Positions 15,645 to 26,866 of a stretch of 64,000 bases of DNA are shown here, piece by piece. The notes below the pieces were generated by a model. That model was not told the DNA's origin, made no database searches, and saw nothing but the letters and a program-made list of their open reading frames with translations. Within the stretch, counting starts at the first letter, position 1, and every line of letters starts with the position of its first letter. The DNA lies in assembly GCA_002363385.1 (NCBI GenBank), contig DEVL01000006.1, forward strand, positions 1 through 64,000, in the 5' to 3' direction. The position numbers and the translations under genes were made by a program. The DNA is from Stenotrophomonas maltophilia. Its GTDB lineage: Bacteria > Pseudomonadota > Gammaproteobacteria > Xanthomonadales > Xanthomonadaceae.

Positions 15645-15678
15645 CCCGGCCTGGCACGCGTTGCGCGGCCAGGCCGGG
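15645..15678. terminator. Hairpin between convergent dsbB and TonB-receptor genes
   Basis: An 11-bp perfect stem, cccggcctggc (15645-15655) with gccaggccggg (15668-15678), lies between the two stop codons. No T-run is seen on either side, so it is likely a 3'-end structure for both messages and not a strong intrinsic terminator. Confidence 0.5.
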
Positions 15679-15737
15679 TGCTGCGATCAGGTGTGGAGGC
15701 TCCTCATCTGATCGGATGACAGGCGTCCTGGCCCAGC

Positions 15738-17849
15738 TCAGAAGTCCTGCTGCAGGCTGAGGTAGGCGCCGCGGCGGGGTCCCCACTGCGGGGCGAACAC
15801 GCCGATGCCGCCGCCGTCGCGCAGTTGGTAACTGCGATCCAGTGCGTTGATCAGGGCCAGCTGGGCGTGCAGCGGGTGGCCGCTGTCAGCGTTGAAGTCG
15901 TGGGCGGCGCTCAGGTTGAGCTGCAGGTAGGCGGGGAGCTCGCCGCCGTTGGGAACGCCATCGGCGTCCGAGCGCAGGCCGCTGCCGAAGACGTAGTCGG
16001 CGCCCAGGCGGTTGTGGCCGGCGAAGGCGTAGCTGATGCCGCCCGACGAAGTCAGTTTCTGGTCGTGGTCCAGATGGATCCAGTTGTTCTGGACGTAGGC
16101 CAGTGCCTCGGGATCGAGGTTGTACTGACCGGTGATGACCTGCTTGCCCATGGCCTTGTTGTAGGCGGCGTTGACGTAGGCGCTGAGCGGGCCGTTGCTG
16201 TAGTCGGCACTGAACTCCACGCCGTGGATGTGGCCCAAGCGATAGTTGAAGGTGGAGTAGATGTAGGCAGCGCCGAACTGGCCTTCGTCCTGCAGGCGGT
16301 CGACCTTGCGATCGTAAGCGTCCAGGCCCAGAGTGAGGTGTTCGCCCACCTGCTGGGAAACGCCGAGGTCGTAGTAGTCGCTGCGCTCGGACAGCGGCGT
16401 GGTGCTGCCCCCGGTCGGCTGCTGGTTGGTGGTGCCGTCGTAGAGGGCGATGTCGCTGCTGGCCACCAGTTCGCTGGCTGGCGGGGTGAAGTAGCGCGCG
16501 TAGCCCGCATGCACGGTGGTGCTGTCGCTGGCGTTCCAGACCACGCCCGCCCGCGGGCTGAGCTGGCCTTCGGTGCCGCCGAACGCCTTGTAGCGGTCGC
16601 CGCGCAGGCCGTAGTTCACCGTCCAGTCGTCGCCGAGGCGCCATTCGTCCTGCAGATAGACCGCGGTGGTGGTGGCGTTGAAGGCGCTCGCCTCCGGAAT
16701 GCGCACGGGCGTGGTGTTGGCCTGCCGGCCGTCGGCGTCGACCGGGAACACCCAGGTGTCGCTGCCGGCGCGGGCGCGCTCGGCGTTGACGTACAGGCCG
16801 TAGCGCAGGGTGTGGTTCTCACCGAGCGGGGTGGAGACATCGGCCTGCACGGTGTTGGCGCGGTTGCCGCGTTCCACCTGTGGGGCGACGCCGTTGAAGA
16901 TCAGATCGCCGGCCAGGTCCGGGTTGAAGGTCAGGTCGCTGTAGCGCTGCCCGGCCGAGACCTGGTAGGCGGTGTTGCCCAGCGCGCCCTGCAGCACCAG
17001 CATGCCGAAGCGGGTGGTCTCGCGCTGGGTTTCGTCCAGCGCGGCGGAGTCCGCAGTGACCGTATCCAGGTAGCCGAACTGCGGGGTCTGGCCGGGATTG
17101 ACCGGGATCTGGAAGCGGTTGTTCGAGAACCCGGCGAACAGGCTCAGGCGGGTGTCGTCGTTGACCAGATAGGTCAGGTCGGCGAACGCCTTGCCCTGGT
17201 GGGTGTCATCGTGGTCCGGCCGGCGCGAGGCGGTGGGGTTTTCCATGCCGATCTGGTTCTGGTCGTAGTTGCCGGTCAGATACCAGCTCCAGCGGCCCTG
17301 GCTGCCCCACCACGAGGCGTTGGGGTTGACCTTGCCGTAGGAGCCGGCGGTCAGGCCGGCGCTGCCGCCATTGCCCAGCTCGGCGCCGCTGCGGGTGGTG
17401 ATGTCCACCACGGCCGCCGTGCGCTCGCCGAACTGTGCCGGCAGCGCACCGTCCATCAGGCGGATGCTCTTGATCGCGCGGGCGTCCAGGGTCTGGCCGA
17501 AGCCGGAGATCGATTCGGGCAGCAGGACGCCGTTGAGGCGGTACTGGAGGTTGGCGTGGTCGCCGCGCACGTGCACGCCGCCGTAGGAATCCTGGACCAC
17601 ACCAGGCGCCTGCAGCAGCACCTGGTTCAACGGGGTGGACGCGCCCAGTGGCAGGTTCTGGATGTCGTCGGCGGTGATCTGGTACTGGCTGCTGCCGATA
17701 TCCGGCGACAGCGCATTGCGCGCCTGGTCGAGTTTGGCGCTGACCGTCACTGCGTCCAGATCGGTGACGGCAGGGTCGGCGGCGAGGGCGGGCAGGCCGG
17801 TGAGGGCCAAGGAAACAGCAATACCGGTAGCAAGCAGGGAGGGCTTCAT
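15738..17849 (-). CDS. TonB-dependent outer-membrane receptor
   Basis: The 703-aa protein starts MKPSLLATGIAVSLALTG with a signal peptide ending ALAADP. After it come a TonB-box-like TDLDAVTVSA and a plug domain with TPLNQVLLQAPGVVQDSYGG and HVRGDHANLQYRLNGVLLP. About 550 residues of beta-barrel follow, ending in Phe (YLSLQQDF). Such receptors import siderophores, vitamin B12 or carbohydrates; the substrate cannot be read here. Upstream in-frame sequence to 19283 is antisense to the DAHP synthase and is excluded. It stands alone, divergent from that gene; a dyad lies 48 bp before its start. Confidence 0.9.
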   Translation of the reverse strand: MKPSLLATGIAVSLALTGLPALAADPAVTDLDAVTVSAKLDQARNALSPDIGSSQYQITADDIQNLPLGASTPLNQVLLQAPGVVQDSYGGVHVRGDHANLQYRLNGVLLPESISGFGQTLDARAIKSIRLMDGALPAQFGERTAAVVDITTRSGAELGNGGSAGLTAGSYGKVNPNASWWGSQGRWSWYLTGNYDQNQIGMENPTASRRPDHDDTHQGKAFADLTYLVNDDTRLSLFAGFSNNRFQIPVNPGQTPQFGYLDTVTADSAALDETQRETTRFGMLVLQGALGNTAYQVSAGQRYSDLTFNPDLAGDLIFNGVAPQVERGNRANTVQADVSTPLGENHTLRYGLYVNAERARAGSDTWVFPVDADGRQANTTPVRIPEASAFNATTTAVYLQDEWRLGDDWTVNYGLRGDRYKAFGGTEGQLSPRAGVVWNASDSTTVHAGYARYFTPPASELVASSDIALYDGTTNQQPTGGSTTPLSERSDYYDLGVSQQVGEHLTLGLDAYDRKVDRLQDEGQFGAAYIYSTFNYRLGHIHGVEFSADYSNGPLSAYVNAAYNKAMGKQVITGQYNLDPEALAYVQNNWIHLDHDQKLTSSGGISYAFAGHNRLGADYVFGSGLRSDADGVPNGGELPAYLQLNLSAAHDFNADSGHPLHAQLALINALDRSYQLRDGGGIGVFAPQWGPRRGAYLSLQQDF

Positions 17850-17896
17850 GAGGATTGGCTTGGCTGGGCAATGGGAGGAGGGGCCGGCCTGGCGAG

Positions 17897-17911
17897 TGTT
17901 ACTCCGTAACA
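17897..17911. promoter_or_regulatory. Short perfect dyad upstream of the TonB receptor
   Basis: TGTTAC, TCC, GTAACA forms a 6-bp inverted repeat with a 3-bp centre, in the 216-bp divergent region 17850-18065. Its distance to the receptor start suits an operator, but no regulator family can be named. A ggagc-tttct-gctcc stem is at 17966-17980 on the DAHP synthase side. Confidence 0.3.
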
Positions 17912-18065
17912 AATCATGCGCCTCTCCACGGGCGCTGGACCATGCGCGATCTGGCCAATCAAAGGGGAGCTTTCTGCTCCGTTCAGCCTCACGGAACGTG
18001 ACTGCCCCTTTGCGCCGGGGGCGCGCTCTGCGACCATGACCGGCCCCACACCCCGGAAGTCCGTG

Positions 18066-19454
<1,389 letters not shown>

Positions 19455-19558
19455 TACCGGCGCGTGTCCTCGACACGCACCTTACATTCGCCTGACACGC
19501 TGGTCATGGCGGCACCGGCATGCTGTGGACTTCCTTGCGAAGAACACAGGAGCGTGCA

Positions 19559-20704
19559 GTGACCCTGGACTGGCAGCAGGCAGCGCTGTATCTATGGCCG
19601 ATCTCGATCGCACTGGCGATCGGGATCAGTGGCTGGTGGTTGTTGATGGCGTTGACGCGTCGGCTGAAAGACCGCGACTACCGCCGCGCCCGCATCGCGC
19701 GCGTGATCAGCCGACCGCTGGCGTTCGCCCTGCCGCTGTTGCTGTTGATTCCCGCACTCGAAGCAACGCCGCTGCAGGAACACCGGCTTGAACAGGCGCT
19801 GCGGCTGCTGCACATCGGGGTGACCGGCTGCGTCATCTGGCTGCTGGTGCGCGCCGTGGCCGCGGGCGAGCAGGCGATCCTGCGCGACCATCCGATGGAG
19901 GTGGCCGACAACCTCCAGGCACGCCGCATCCAGACCCAGACCCGGGTGCTGAGCCGCGTGCTGATGGGCGCGATCATCCTGGTGGGCGTCTCGCTGATCC
20001 TGCTGACCTTCCCGATGGTGCGCCAGATCGGCACGGCGCTGCTGGCCTCGGCCGGCATCATCGGCCTGGTCGCCGGTATCGCGGCCAAGCCCGTCTTCGG
20101 CAATCTGATCGCCGGCCTGCAGATCGCGCTGACCCAGCCGATCCGGCTGGACGATGTGGTGATCGTCGAGGGCGAGTGGGGCCGTGTGGAGGAAATCAAC
20201 AGCAGCTATGTGGTGGTGCGCATCTGGGATGCGCGACGCATGGTAGTGCCGTTGACCTGGTTCATCGAACACCCGTTCCAGAACTGGACCCGGCGCAGCG
20301 CCGACCTGCTCGGTACCGCCTTCCTGTGGCTGGATTACACCGCGCCGATCCCGGCGATCCGCGCCGAGCTGGAGCGCATCTGCAAAGGCGAGGCGCTGTG
20401 GGATGGCCAAGTCTGCGTGACCCAGGTGACCGAGACCAGCGAGCACACCCTGCAGGTCCGTCTACTGGTGAGCGCCCGCAACTCCGGCGATGCCTTCGAT
20501 CTGCGCTGCATCGTGCGCGAACGCATGCTCGATTTCCTCGCGCGCGAACATCCTCAGTCGTTGCCGCGCACCCGCGCCGAGCTCAATCAGGAAGCTGCGC
20601 CGACGCGCCGCGCGCGTTCGCAGCCAGCCGAGGACGTGCGTTCGCCTGGTGCCGAAGATGGGGAGCCGGCGATCGCGCCGAACCCGGGTGACGCATCCCG
20701 GTAG
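19559..20704 (+). CDS. MscS-family mechanosensitive channel
   Basis: This inner-membrane protein of about 381 aa likely opens on membrane tension to release solutes. Three to five hydrophobic segments occupy the first 200 residues. The pore helix ASAGIIGLVAGIAAKPVFGN and the MscS beta domain (GLQIALTQPIRLDDVVIVEG, then WGRVEEINSSYVVVRIWD) are clear; a Pro/Arg-rich tail follows. GTG 19559 (VTLDWQQAA) has AGGAG 6 bases upstream and is preferred to an ATG at 19520 that has no site. Its TAG stop (20702-20704) is part of a SMAG repeat. Confidence 0.9.
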   Translation: MTLDWQQAALYLWPISIALAIGISGWWLLMALTRRLKDRDYRRARIARVISRPLAFALPLLLLIPALEATPLQEHRLEQALRLLHIGVTGCVIWLLVRAVAAGEQAILRDHPMEVADNLQARRIQTQTRVLSRVLMGAIILVGVSLILLTFPMVRQIGTALLASAGIIGLVAGIAAKPVFGNLIAGLQIALTQPIRLDDVVIVEGEWGRVEEINSSYVVVRIWDARRMVVPLTWFIEHPFQNWTRRSADLLGTAFLWLDYTAPIPAIRAELERICKGEALWDGQVCVTQVTETSEHTLQVRLLVSARNSGDAFDLRCIVRERMLDFLAREHPQSLPRTRAELNQEAAPTRRARSQPAEDVRSPGAEDGEPAIAPNPGDASR

Positions 20705-20779
20705 TGCCGGCCGCTGGCCGGCAAACGCAGGGAGGCCTGGCCGGGGATGACGTGGTTGCCGGCCAGCGGCCGGCACTAC
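20701..20779. repeat. SMAG (GTAG) palindrome dimer
   Basis: Two 23-bp copies in perfect inverted orientation, 20701-20723 and 20757-20779, are separated by 33 bp. Each is GTAG plus a tgccggccgctggccggca-type stem. The left GTAG supplies the TAG stop of the MscS gene and the right one, read on the minus strand, the TAG stop of the amidase gene. The pair could also act as a bidirectional 3'-end structure. Confidence 0.9.
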
Positions 20780-22398
20780 TGCGGGGCGCTGTTCGTCAGC
20801 AGGGTCTCGGTCTGGAACCGTGGCGGCCGACGCGCGCGGGTGCGCTGCTCATAGGCGTAGCCCAGCTCGATCAACCGCGGCTCGCTCCAGGCGGTACCCA
20901 TGAACAGCAGCCCCAGCGGCAGCCCGTTCACGTGCGCCATCGGCACGGTCAGGCTCGGGTAGCCGGCCACTGCAGCGGCGCTGTAACTCTCACCCGGGAA
21001 GTCATCGCCGCGGCCGGGCCGGATCGGCCAGGCCACCCCGGTGGTGGGCGCCACCAGCGCATCCAGGTTCTGCTCGCGCAGCACCGCATCGATGCCTTCG
21101 GGGCCGGCCAGGCGGCGCGCGTCACTGCGCGCGCGGATGTACTCCGGGCTTCCCAGGCCGCCCATCGTGGCAGCCGTGTCCATCAGGTCCTGATCGAACA
21201 GCGCCAGCTCCTTGCCCGCGTGCTGCCGGTTCCAGGCAATGACGTCGTCCAGTGAGCGCACCGGCGCCCGGTAGGTCGTGAAATAGCGCTGCAGGCCGGC
21301 CTTGAACTCGTGCATCAGCACGATGCGTTCGGCGTCCTGCCACTGGCCCTGGGTGGGCAGCTGCACCGGCACCACGGTGGCGCCGGCATCGCGCAGCACG
21401 GCCACGGCATGCTGCAGGGCGGGGGCGATGCCCGGCTTCTGCATCAGGTCGCCATGCAGCACACCGATCCGCGCACCACGCAGGCCATCGGCGTTCAAGC
21501 GTGAGGTGTAGTCGTAGACCGCGCGCCCGGGCATGGTCGCGGTGGCCGGGTCGGCCTCGTCACGGCCGGCCATGGCGGTCAGCAGGGCGGCGGCATCGGC
21601 CACGCTGCGCGTCATCGGGCCGGCGGTGTCCTGGCTGAAGGAGATCGGGAGAATGCCTTCGCGGCTGACCAGTCCCACGGTTGGCTTCAATCCGACCACG
21701 CCGTTGACCGCCGCCGGGCAGACGATGCTGCCATCGGTTTCGGTGCCGATCGCGGCCACCGCCAGGTTGGCCGAGACCGCCACCGCGCTGCCGCTGCTGG
21801 AGCCGCACGGGGTGTGGCTGAGCCGGTAGGGATTGCGGGTCTGGCCACCCCGGGCGCTCCACCCGGAGATCGATTGGCTGGAGCGGAAGTTGGCCCACTC
21901 GCTGAGGTTGGTCTTGCCCAGGATCAGCGCACCGGCCGCGCGCAGGCGCTGGACCAGGAAGGCATCGTCCGGGCGGAACCCCTCCAGCGCGAGCGAGCCG
22001 GCCGTGGTGCTCATCGGGCTGGCGCCGATGTTGTCCTTGAGCAGCAGCGGGATGCCATGCAGCGGGCCGCGCAGCTGCCCTTGGCGGCGCTCGGCGTCCA
22101 GCTGAGTGGCTTCGCGCAGCGCATCGGGATTGAGCTCGATCACCGCACGCAGGCGCGGGCCGGCCCGGTCGAGGCGGGCGATGCGGTCCAGGTAGGCGCG
22201 GGTCAAGGTGACGCTGTCCAGCTCGCCGCTGGCCATCCGCGACTGCAGATCAGCGATGTCGGCTTCGGCGTAGGCAAACGGAACCGCGGCGACCGGGGAG
22301 GGCGCAGGTGTGGGCGACTCGCGGGCATGCAGGGGCGCCGCGCCCGGGCTGCAGCCGGCCAGTGCGATGAGCATCAGTGATGTCAGTGTCAGGCGCAT
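20776..22398 (-). CDS. Peptide amidase, lipoprotein (amidase signature family)
   Basis: The 540-aa protein is very close in wording to the peptide amidase Pam of S. maltophilia, which removes the C-terminal amide of peptides. The Ser-cisSer-Lys triad is visible: Lys121 in HGIPLLLKDN, Ser200 in CGSSSGSA and Ser224 in TETDGSIVCP. The N-terminus MRLTLTSLMLIALAGC has a lipobox with Cys at residue 16, so the protein is probably anchored in the envelope. The stop codon is in the SMAG repeat. It is 55 bp downstream of the DUF2127 gene on the same strand. Confidence 0.92.
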   Translation of the reverse strand: MRLTLTSLMLIALAGCSPGAAPLHARESPTPAPSPVAAVPFAYAEADIADLQSRMASGELDSVTLTRAYLDRIARLDRAGPRLRAVIELNPDALREATQLDAERRQGQLRGPLHGIPLLLKDNIGASPMSTTAGSLALEGFRPDDAFLVQRLRAAGALILGKTNLSEWANFRSSQSISGWSARGGQTRNPYRLSHTPCGSSSGSAVAVSANLAVAAIGTETDGSIVCPAAVNGVVGLKPTVGLVSREGILPISFSQDTAGPMTRSVADAAALLTAMAGRDEADPATATMPGRAVYDYTSRLNADGLRGARIGVLHGDLMQKPGIAPALQHAVAVLRDAGATVVPVQLPTQGQWQDAERIVLMHEFKAGLQRYFTTYRAPVRSLDDVIAWNRQHAGKELALFDQDLMDTAATMGGLGSPEYIRARSDARRLAGPEGIDAVLREQNLDALVAPTTGVAWPIRPGRGDDFPGESYSAAAVAGYPSLTVPMAHVNGLPLGLLFMGTAWSEPRLIELGYAYEQRTRARRPPRFQTETLLTNSAPQ

Positions 22399-22453
22399 GC
22401 CTGTTCCCCCGAACCGGCCGACAGGCTAACCAGCACGGGCGGCGCTTGGCAAC

Positions 22454-22939
22454 TCAAGCCGCGTTGGCGGCTTTGCCATGGCGTTTGCGGATATCGCGGG
22501 CGAGCACGCCGACCACGATCAGATTGATCACCAGCACCGACCACGAGGCCCAGCCCGGATGGCGGAGGATGGCGTAGATATCGAACGGCAGGTAGATGCC
22601 GGCAGTGACACAGCCCAGCCAGGAGGCCCAGGCTTTGGCGCGCCAGAGGCCCCAGGCCTCGAACAGGTGCAGGACGCCGTAGGCGACCATCGCAGCAGCC
22701 GCCAGATGCACCGCATCGGGGCTGATCATGTTGAGCAGCGAGGGCAGGGTGCCGTGATCCGGGTCCAGGCTGAACCGGCGGATCAGGGCATTGACCGCAT
22801 CGCGCAGGGGCTGCGGGCCGAGCATTTCCAGCCCGGTCGCAGCCAACAGCGCCAGAACCGCCTTGCTGGCTTCCAGCAAGGCGATCAGGTGAAGCCCCGG
22901 ATGCTTGTGAGGATCCGGGTTGTAGGGCTTGTCGATCAC
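22454..22939 (-). CDS. DUF2127 family membrane protein
   Basis: The 161-aa protein shows about four hydrophobic segments (near residues 17-40, 76-95, 103-120 and 130-148) and the pattern GLHLIALLEASKAVLALLAA that opens DUF2127 proteins. Function unknown. The start shown is a GTG, 14 bases after the typA stop, without a clear ribosome-binding site, so the exact start is uncertain. The spacing suggests co-transcription with typA. Confidence 0.75.
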   Translation of the reverse strand: MIDKPYNPDPHKHPGLHLIALLEASKAVLALLAATGLEMLGPQPLRDAVNALIRRFSLDPDHGTLPSLLNMISPDAVHLAAAAMVAYGVLHLFEAWGLWRAKAWASWLGCVTAGIYLPFDIYAILRHPGWASWSVLVINLIVVGVLARDIRKRHGKAANAA

Positions 22940-22953
22940 GACAATGGGTCCGA

Positions 22954-24801
<1,848 letters not shown>

Positions 24802-24847
24802 GCGAAAGGGGGCCAGTCGGCGCCGGATTTGGAAAAAGAAGTCCAAC

Positions 24848-24853
24848 ATTATA
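24848..24853 (-). promoter_or_regulatory. Consensus -10 for typA
   Basis: TATAAT on the minus strand (attata on plus), placed for a start near 24841 and a leader of about 40 nt. The region 17 bp upstream reads TTCGCG, a weak -35. The remaining gap up to ppiB (24854-25159) holds a short stem, gccccct-gagtc-agggggc (24999-25017), and no supportable gene. Confidence 0.5.
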
Positions 24854-25159
24854 CGGCCAAGATGACCAATCGCGAAAAGTGCGTTTCAGGGTGCCCCGCA
24901 CCCCCATTCAGGTAGCGCTCTTCGCGGGCCGGACCTGCCATGTCGGATCCCGTGGCAGCCTTGCCATGGCGGGCGGCCGTTGGCAGACCCGGAGGAAAGC
25001 CCCCTGAGTCAGGGGGCGGCCGCGAAGCGGCGGGGGTATGGACGATGGTAAACGGGGCCCGCGGTTTGCGCAGCGAACCGTGGGGCGGCAGCGCGAATGC
25101 GATGACGCGAGGTGTATCCTATGGGGCTAGCGACAAACCCCCGTACCCCAAGGATTTGC

Positions 25160-25654
25160 ATGTCCCTCATCGCCACTTTCGACACCACCCAGGGCCCGAT
25201 CAAGGTCGAGCTGTTCGCCGACAAGGCCCCGCTGACGGTCGCCAATTTCGTCAACCTGGTCAAGCACGGTTTCTATGACGGCCTGGTCTTCCACCGCGTG
25301 ATCCCGGACTTCATGATCCAGGGCGGCTGCCCCAAGGGCCAGGGCACCGGCGGCCCGGGTTACAAGTTCGAAGATGAAAAGAACGGCGTGAAGCACCAGG
25401 TCGGTTCGCTGTCGATGGCCAATGCCGGCCCGAACACGAACGGCAGCCAGTTCTTCATCACCCACATCAAGACCGATTGGCTGGACGGCAAGCACACCGT
25501 GTTCGGCCAGGTGCTCGACGGCCAGGCCATCGTGGACTCGGTCAAGCAGGGCGACGTGATCCATTCGATCACCCTGGAAGGCGACACCGACGCCGTGCTG
25601 GCCGCCCAGGCCGAGCGCGTGGCGGAGTGGAACAAGCTGATCCCCAGCGCCTGA
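25160..25654 (+). CDS. ppiB: Peptidyl-prolyl cis-trans isomerase B (cyclophilin)
   Basis: The 164-aa cyclophilin catalyses proline isomerisation. The signature FHRVIPDFMIQGGCPKGQGT carries the catalytic Arg, Phe and Gln; GPNTNGSQFFIT and the DWLDGKHTVFGQV loop follow. No signal peptide is present, so it is cytoplasmic. The start MSLIATFDTTQGPI is chosen over an upstream codon at 25112. An intrinsic terminator follows after 10 bases. Confidence 0.95.
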   Translation: MSLIATFDTTQGPIKVELFADKAPLTVANFVNLVKHGFYDGLVFHRVIPDFMIQGGCPKGQGTGGPGYKFEDEKNGVKHQVGSLSMANAGPNTNGSQFFITHIKTDWLDGKHTVFGQVLDGQAIVDSVKQGDVIHSITLEGDTDAVLAAQAERVAEWNKLIPSA

Positions 25655-25664
25655 TCCGATCCCG

Positions 25665-25692
25665 ACGGCCCCCTGTGAAGGGGGCCGTTTTT
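25665..25692 (+). terminator. Intrinsic terminator after ppiB
   Basis: Stem acggccccct (25665-25674) with agggggccgt (25679-25688), GTGA loop, then TTTTT (25688-25692). Confidence 0.9.
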
Positions 25693-25717
25693 ACGATTCT
25701 TAGCAGAGGAAATCCCC

Positions 25718-26704
25718 ATGAAAGCACCTGTTCGTGTTGCCGTGACCGGCGCCGCCGGCCAGATCGGCTACGCCCTGCTGTTCCGCATCGCCTCCGGCGA
25801 CATGCTGGGCAAGGACCAGCCGGTCATCCTGCAGCTGCTCGAGCTGCCGGTCGACAAGGCCCAGGCCGCCCTGCGCGGCGTGATGATGGAACTGGAAGAC
25901 TGCGCCTTCCCGCTGTTGGCCGGCATGGTCGGTACCGATGACGCCGAAGTGGCCTTCAAGGATGCCGATATCGCCCTGCTGGTCGGCGCGCGTCCGCGCG
26001 GCCCGGGCATGGAGCGCAAGGATCTGCTGCTGGAAAACGCGAAGATCTTCACCGCCCAGGGCGCGGCGCTGAACAAGGTCGCCAAGCGTGACGTCAAGGT
26101 GCTGGTGGTCGGCAACCCGGCCAACACCAACGCCTACATCGCCATGAAGTCGGCCCCGGATCTGAACCCGCGCAACTTCACCGCCATGCTGCGCCTGGAC
26201 CACAACCGTGCGCTGAGCCAGCTGTCGACCAAGCTCGGCAAGCCGGTCGGTGGCATGGAGAAGCTGATCGTGTGGGGCAACCACAGCCCGACCATGTACC
26301 CGGATTACCGTTTCGCCACCGCCGATGGTGCCTCCATCGCCGAGGCGATCAACGACCAGGAATGGAACGCCTCCACCTTCATCCCGACCGTGGGCAAGCG
26401 CGGCGCGGCGATCATCGAAGCCCGTGGCTCGTCCTCGGCGGCCTCGGCCGCCAACGCCGCTGTCGACCACATCCGTGACTGGGTGCTGGGCAGCAACGGC
26501 AAGTGGGTCACCATGGGTGTGCCGTCCGACGGCTCCTACGGCATTCCGGAAGGCGTGATCTTCGGCTTCGCGGTCACCACCGAGAACGGCGAGTACACCC
26601 TGGTCAAGGATCTGCCGGTCGACGACTTCAGCCAGAAGTACATCGACAAGACCCTGGCCGAGCTGGAAGAAGAGCGCTCCGGCGTCGCCCACCTGCTGGG
26701 CTGA
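25718..26704 (+). CDS. mdh: Malate dehydrogenase
   Basis: The 328-aa enzyme oxidises malate to oxaloacetate with NAD+ in the TCA cycle. The NAD-binding TGAAGQIGYALLFRIA is at residues 10-25. Substrate arginines are in GARPRGPGMERKD (Arg92, Arg94, Arg100). The LDHNRA motif holds Asp161 and Arg164, and WGNHSPTMYPD carries the catalytic His189. The length and layout are those of the 325-330 residue MDH type found in many beta- and gammaproteobacteria. AGAGGA precedes the ATG. Confidence 0.98.
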   Translation: MKAPVRVAVTGAAGQIGYALLFRIASGDMLGKDQPVILQLLELPVDKAQAALRGVMMELEDCAFPLLAGMVGTDDAEVAFKDADIALLVGARPRGPGMERKDLLLENAKIFTAQGAALNKVAKRDVKVLVVGNPANTNAYIAMKSAPDLNPRNFTAMLRLDHNRALSQLSTKLGKPVGGMEKLIVWGNHSPTMYPDYRFATADGASIAEAINDQEWNASTFIPTVGKRGAAIIEARGSSSAASAANAAVDHIRDWVLGSNGKWVTMGVPSDGSYGIPEGVIFGFAVTTENGEYTLVKDLPVDDFSQKYIDKTLAELEEERSGVAHLLG

Positions 26705-26752
26705 TCGCACGCCACGACAGGTGCCGGCCGCTGGTCGGTGCCTGATGGAAGA

Positions 26753-26781
26753 AACGCCGGGCATTGCCCGGCGTTTTTTTT
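26753..26781 (+). terminator. Intrinsic terminator after mdh
   Basis: Stem aacgccgggc (26753-26762) with gcccggcgtt (26766-26775), 3-nt loop, T-run 26774-26781. Its stem is nearly identical to the one at 39638-39660. Confidence 0.92.
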
Positions 26782-26866
26782 GGGTCTCCCTACGACCAAG
26801 GTCGGACGGCCCGCGCCTTACCATCGGACTATGCTCGATCCCATGACTTTGTCTGGGAGGGCTGTC

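Noticed and set aside
24940..25278. A 112-codon + frame between typA and ppiB
   Set aside because: It overlaps the ppiB start in another frame, has no good start site, and its translation is Gly/Arg/Pro low-complexity.
26718..26744. A SMAG-like word (gtgccggccgctggtcggtgcc) after mdh
   Set aside because: It lacks the GTAG head and has mismatches in the stem; at best a decayed repeat, so it is not listed as a feature.
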